A DNA stretch of 5,522 nucleotides from Thermoplasmata archaeon. Lineage in GTDB: Archaea > Thermoplasmatota > E2 > UBA202 > JdFR-43. The notes beneath the pieces were generated by a model. The model saw only the letters and a list, made by a program, of their open reading frames with translations. It was not told the DNA's origin and did no database searches. The position numbers and the translations under genes were made by a program. The stretch covers positions 1 through 5,522 of the forward strand of contig JAGHBD010000147.1 in the NCBI GenBank assembly GCA_021161135.1, written 5' to 3'. Every line of letters starts with the position of its first letter. Within the stretch, counting starts at the first letter, position 1. Shown piece by piece: positions 5,493 through 5,522 of this stretch.

Positions 5493-5522
5493 GTTTTTAA
5501 ATCTGCATTTTGTTATTGCGAA
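5475..5522 (-). repeat. Right copy of the 48-bp inverted repeat, running off the window
   Basis: Perfect reverse complement of 130-177; it continues to the last base of the window, so the true repeat may be longer. It contains the same 8-bp hairpin (5483-5490 with 5498-5505) and the end of the GTTATTGC motif. It stops 57 bp before the cysS ATG. The flanking sequence on the gene side (5418-5474) differs from that of the left copy, so the two are not a simple fold-back duplication. Confidence 0.95.

Noticed and set aside
130..5522. Composite transposon or IS with terminal inverted repeats
   Set aside because: No transposase or integrase is encoded, the block consists of core housekeeping genes, and no target duplication can be seen.
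5475..5522. Fold-back assembly chimera of the left end
   Set aside because: The gene-side flanks differ completely (ferredoxin against cysS). A chimera at the very end still cannot be fully excluded without reads.

Overview
The window looks like a piece of an AT-rich archaeal chromosome. It encodes the hypusine-containing translation factor aIF5A. Promoters are TATA boxes placed about 25 nt before the start codon, which predicts leaderless or near-leaderless mRNAs. AGA/AGG arginine and ATA isoleucine codons are common. The gene set (agmatinase next to aIF5A, an archaeal-type SfsA, a class I CysRS) fits a euryarchaeal-type lineage such as Thermoplasmatota; this lineage call is inference only.

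Layout: two transcription blocks converge. On the + strand, a small ferredoxin with a variant first cluster motif (235-450) overlaps sfsA (444-1145). On the - strand, reading from the right end, are cysS (5417-3948), a sodium-coupled NSS-family amino-acid transporter (3916-2453), a 32-residue MetS-type small transporter subunit overlapping its 3' end (2471-2373), aIF5A (2294-1911) and an agmatinase-family ureohydrolase, speB (1914-1123). The speB and sfsA 3' ends overlap tail to tail by 23 bp, so the window is very compact. Only the left 234 bp, about 78 bp before aIF5A, 31 bp before the transporter and the right 105 bp are non-coding.

Functional logic: SpeB makes polyamine precursors, and polyamine supplies the aminobutyl group that modifies aIF5A, so the ATGA-overlapping aIF5A-speB pair links a substrate pathway to its protein target. 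The NSS transporter and its small subunit form a two-component amino-acid importer. CysRS charges tRNA-Cys.

Most notable observation: a perfect 48-bp inverted repeat flanks the whole block (130-177 and 5475-5522, the latter running into the window end). Each copy lies in the same orientation relative to the gene it precedes (ferredoxin on the left, cysS on the right). Each ends exactly 57 bp before the start codon, and the TATA-like box sits at the same offset in both. The repeat contains a hairpin-forming dyad and an operator-like 18-bp dyad. It could be a shared upstream promoter element, a dispersed palindromic repeat family, or the edges of an invertible segment. No defence, CRISPR, transposase or RNA gene is visible.
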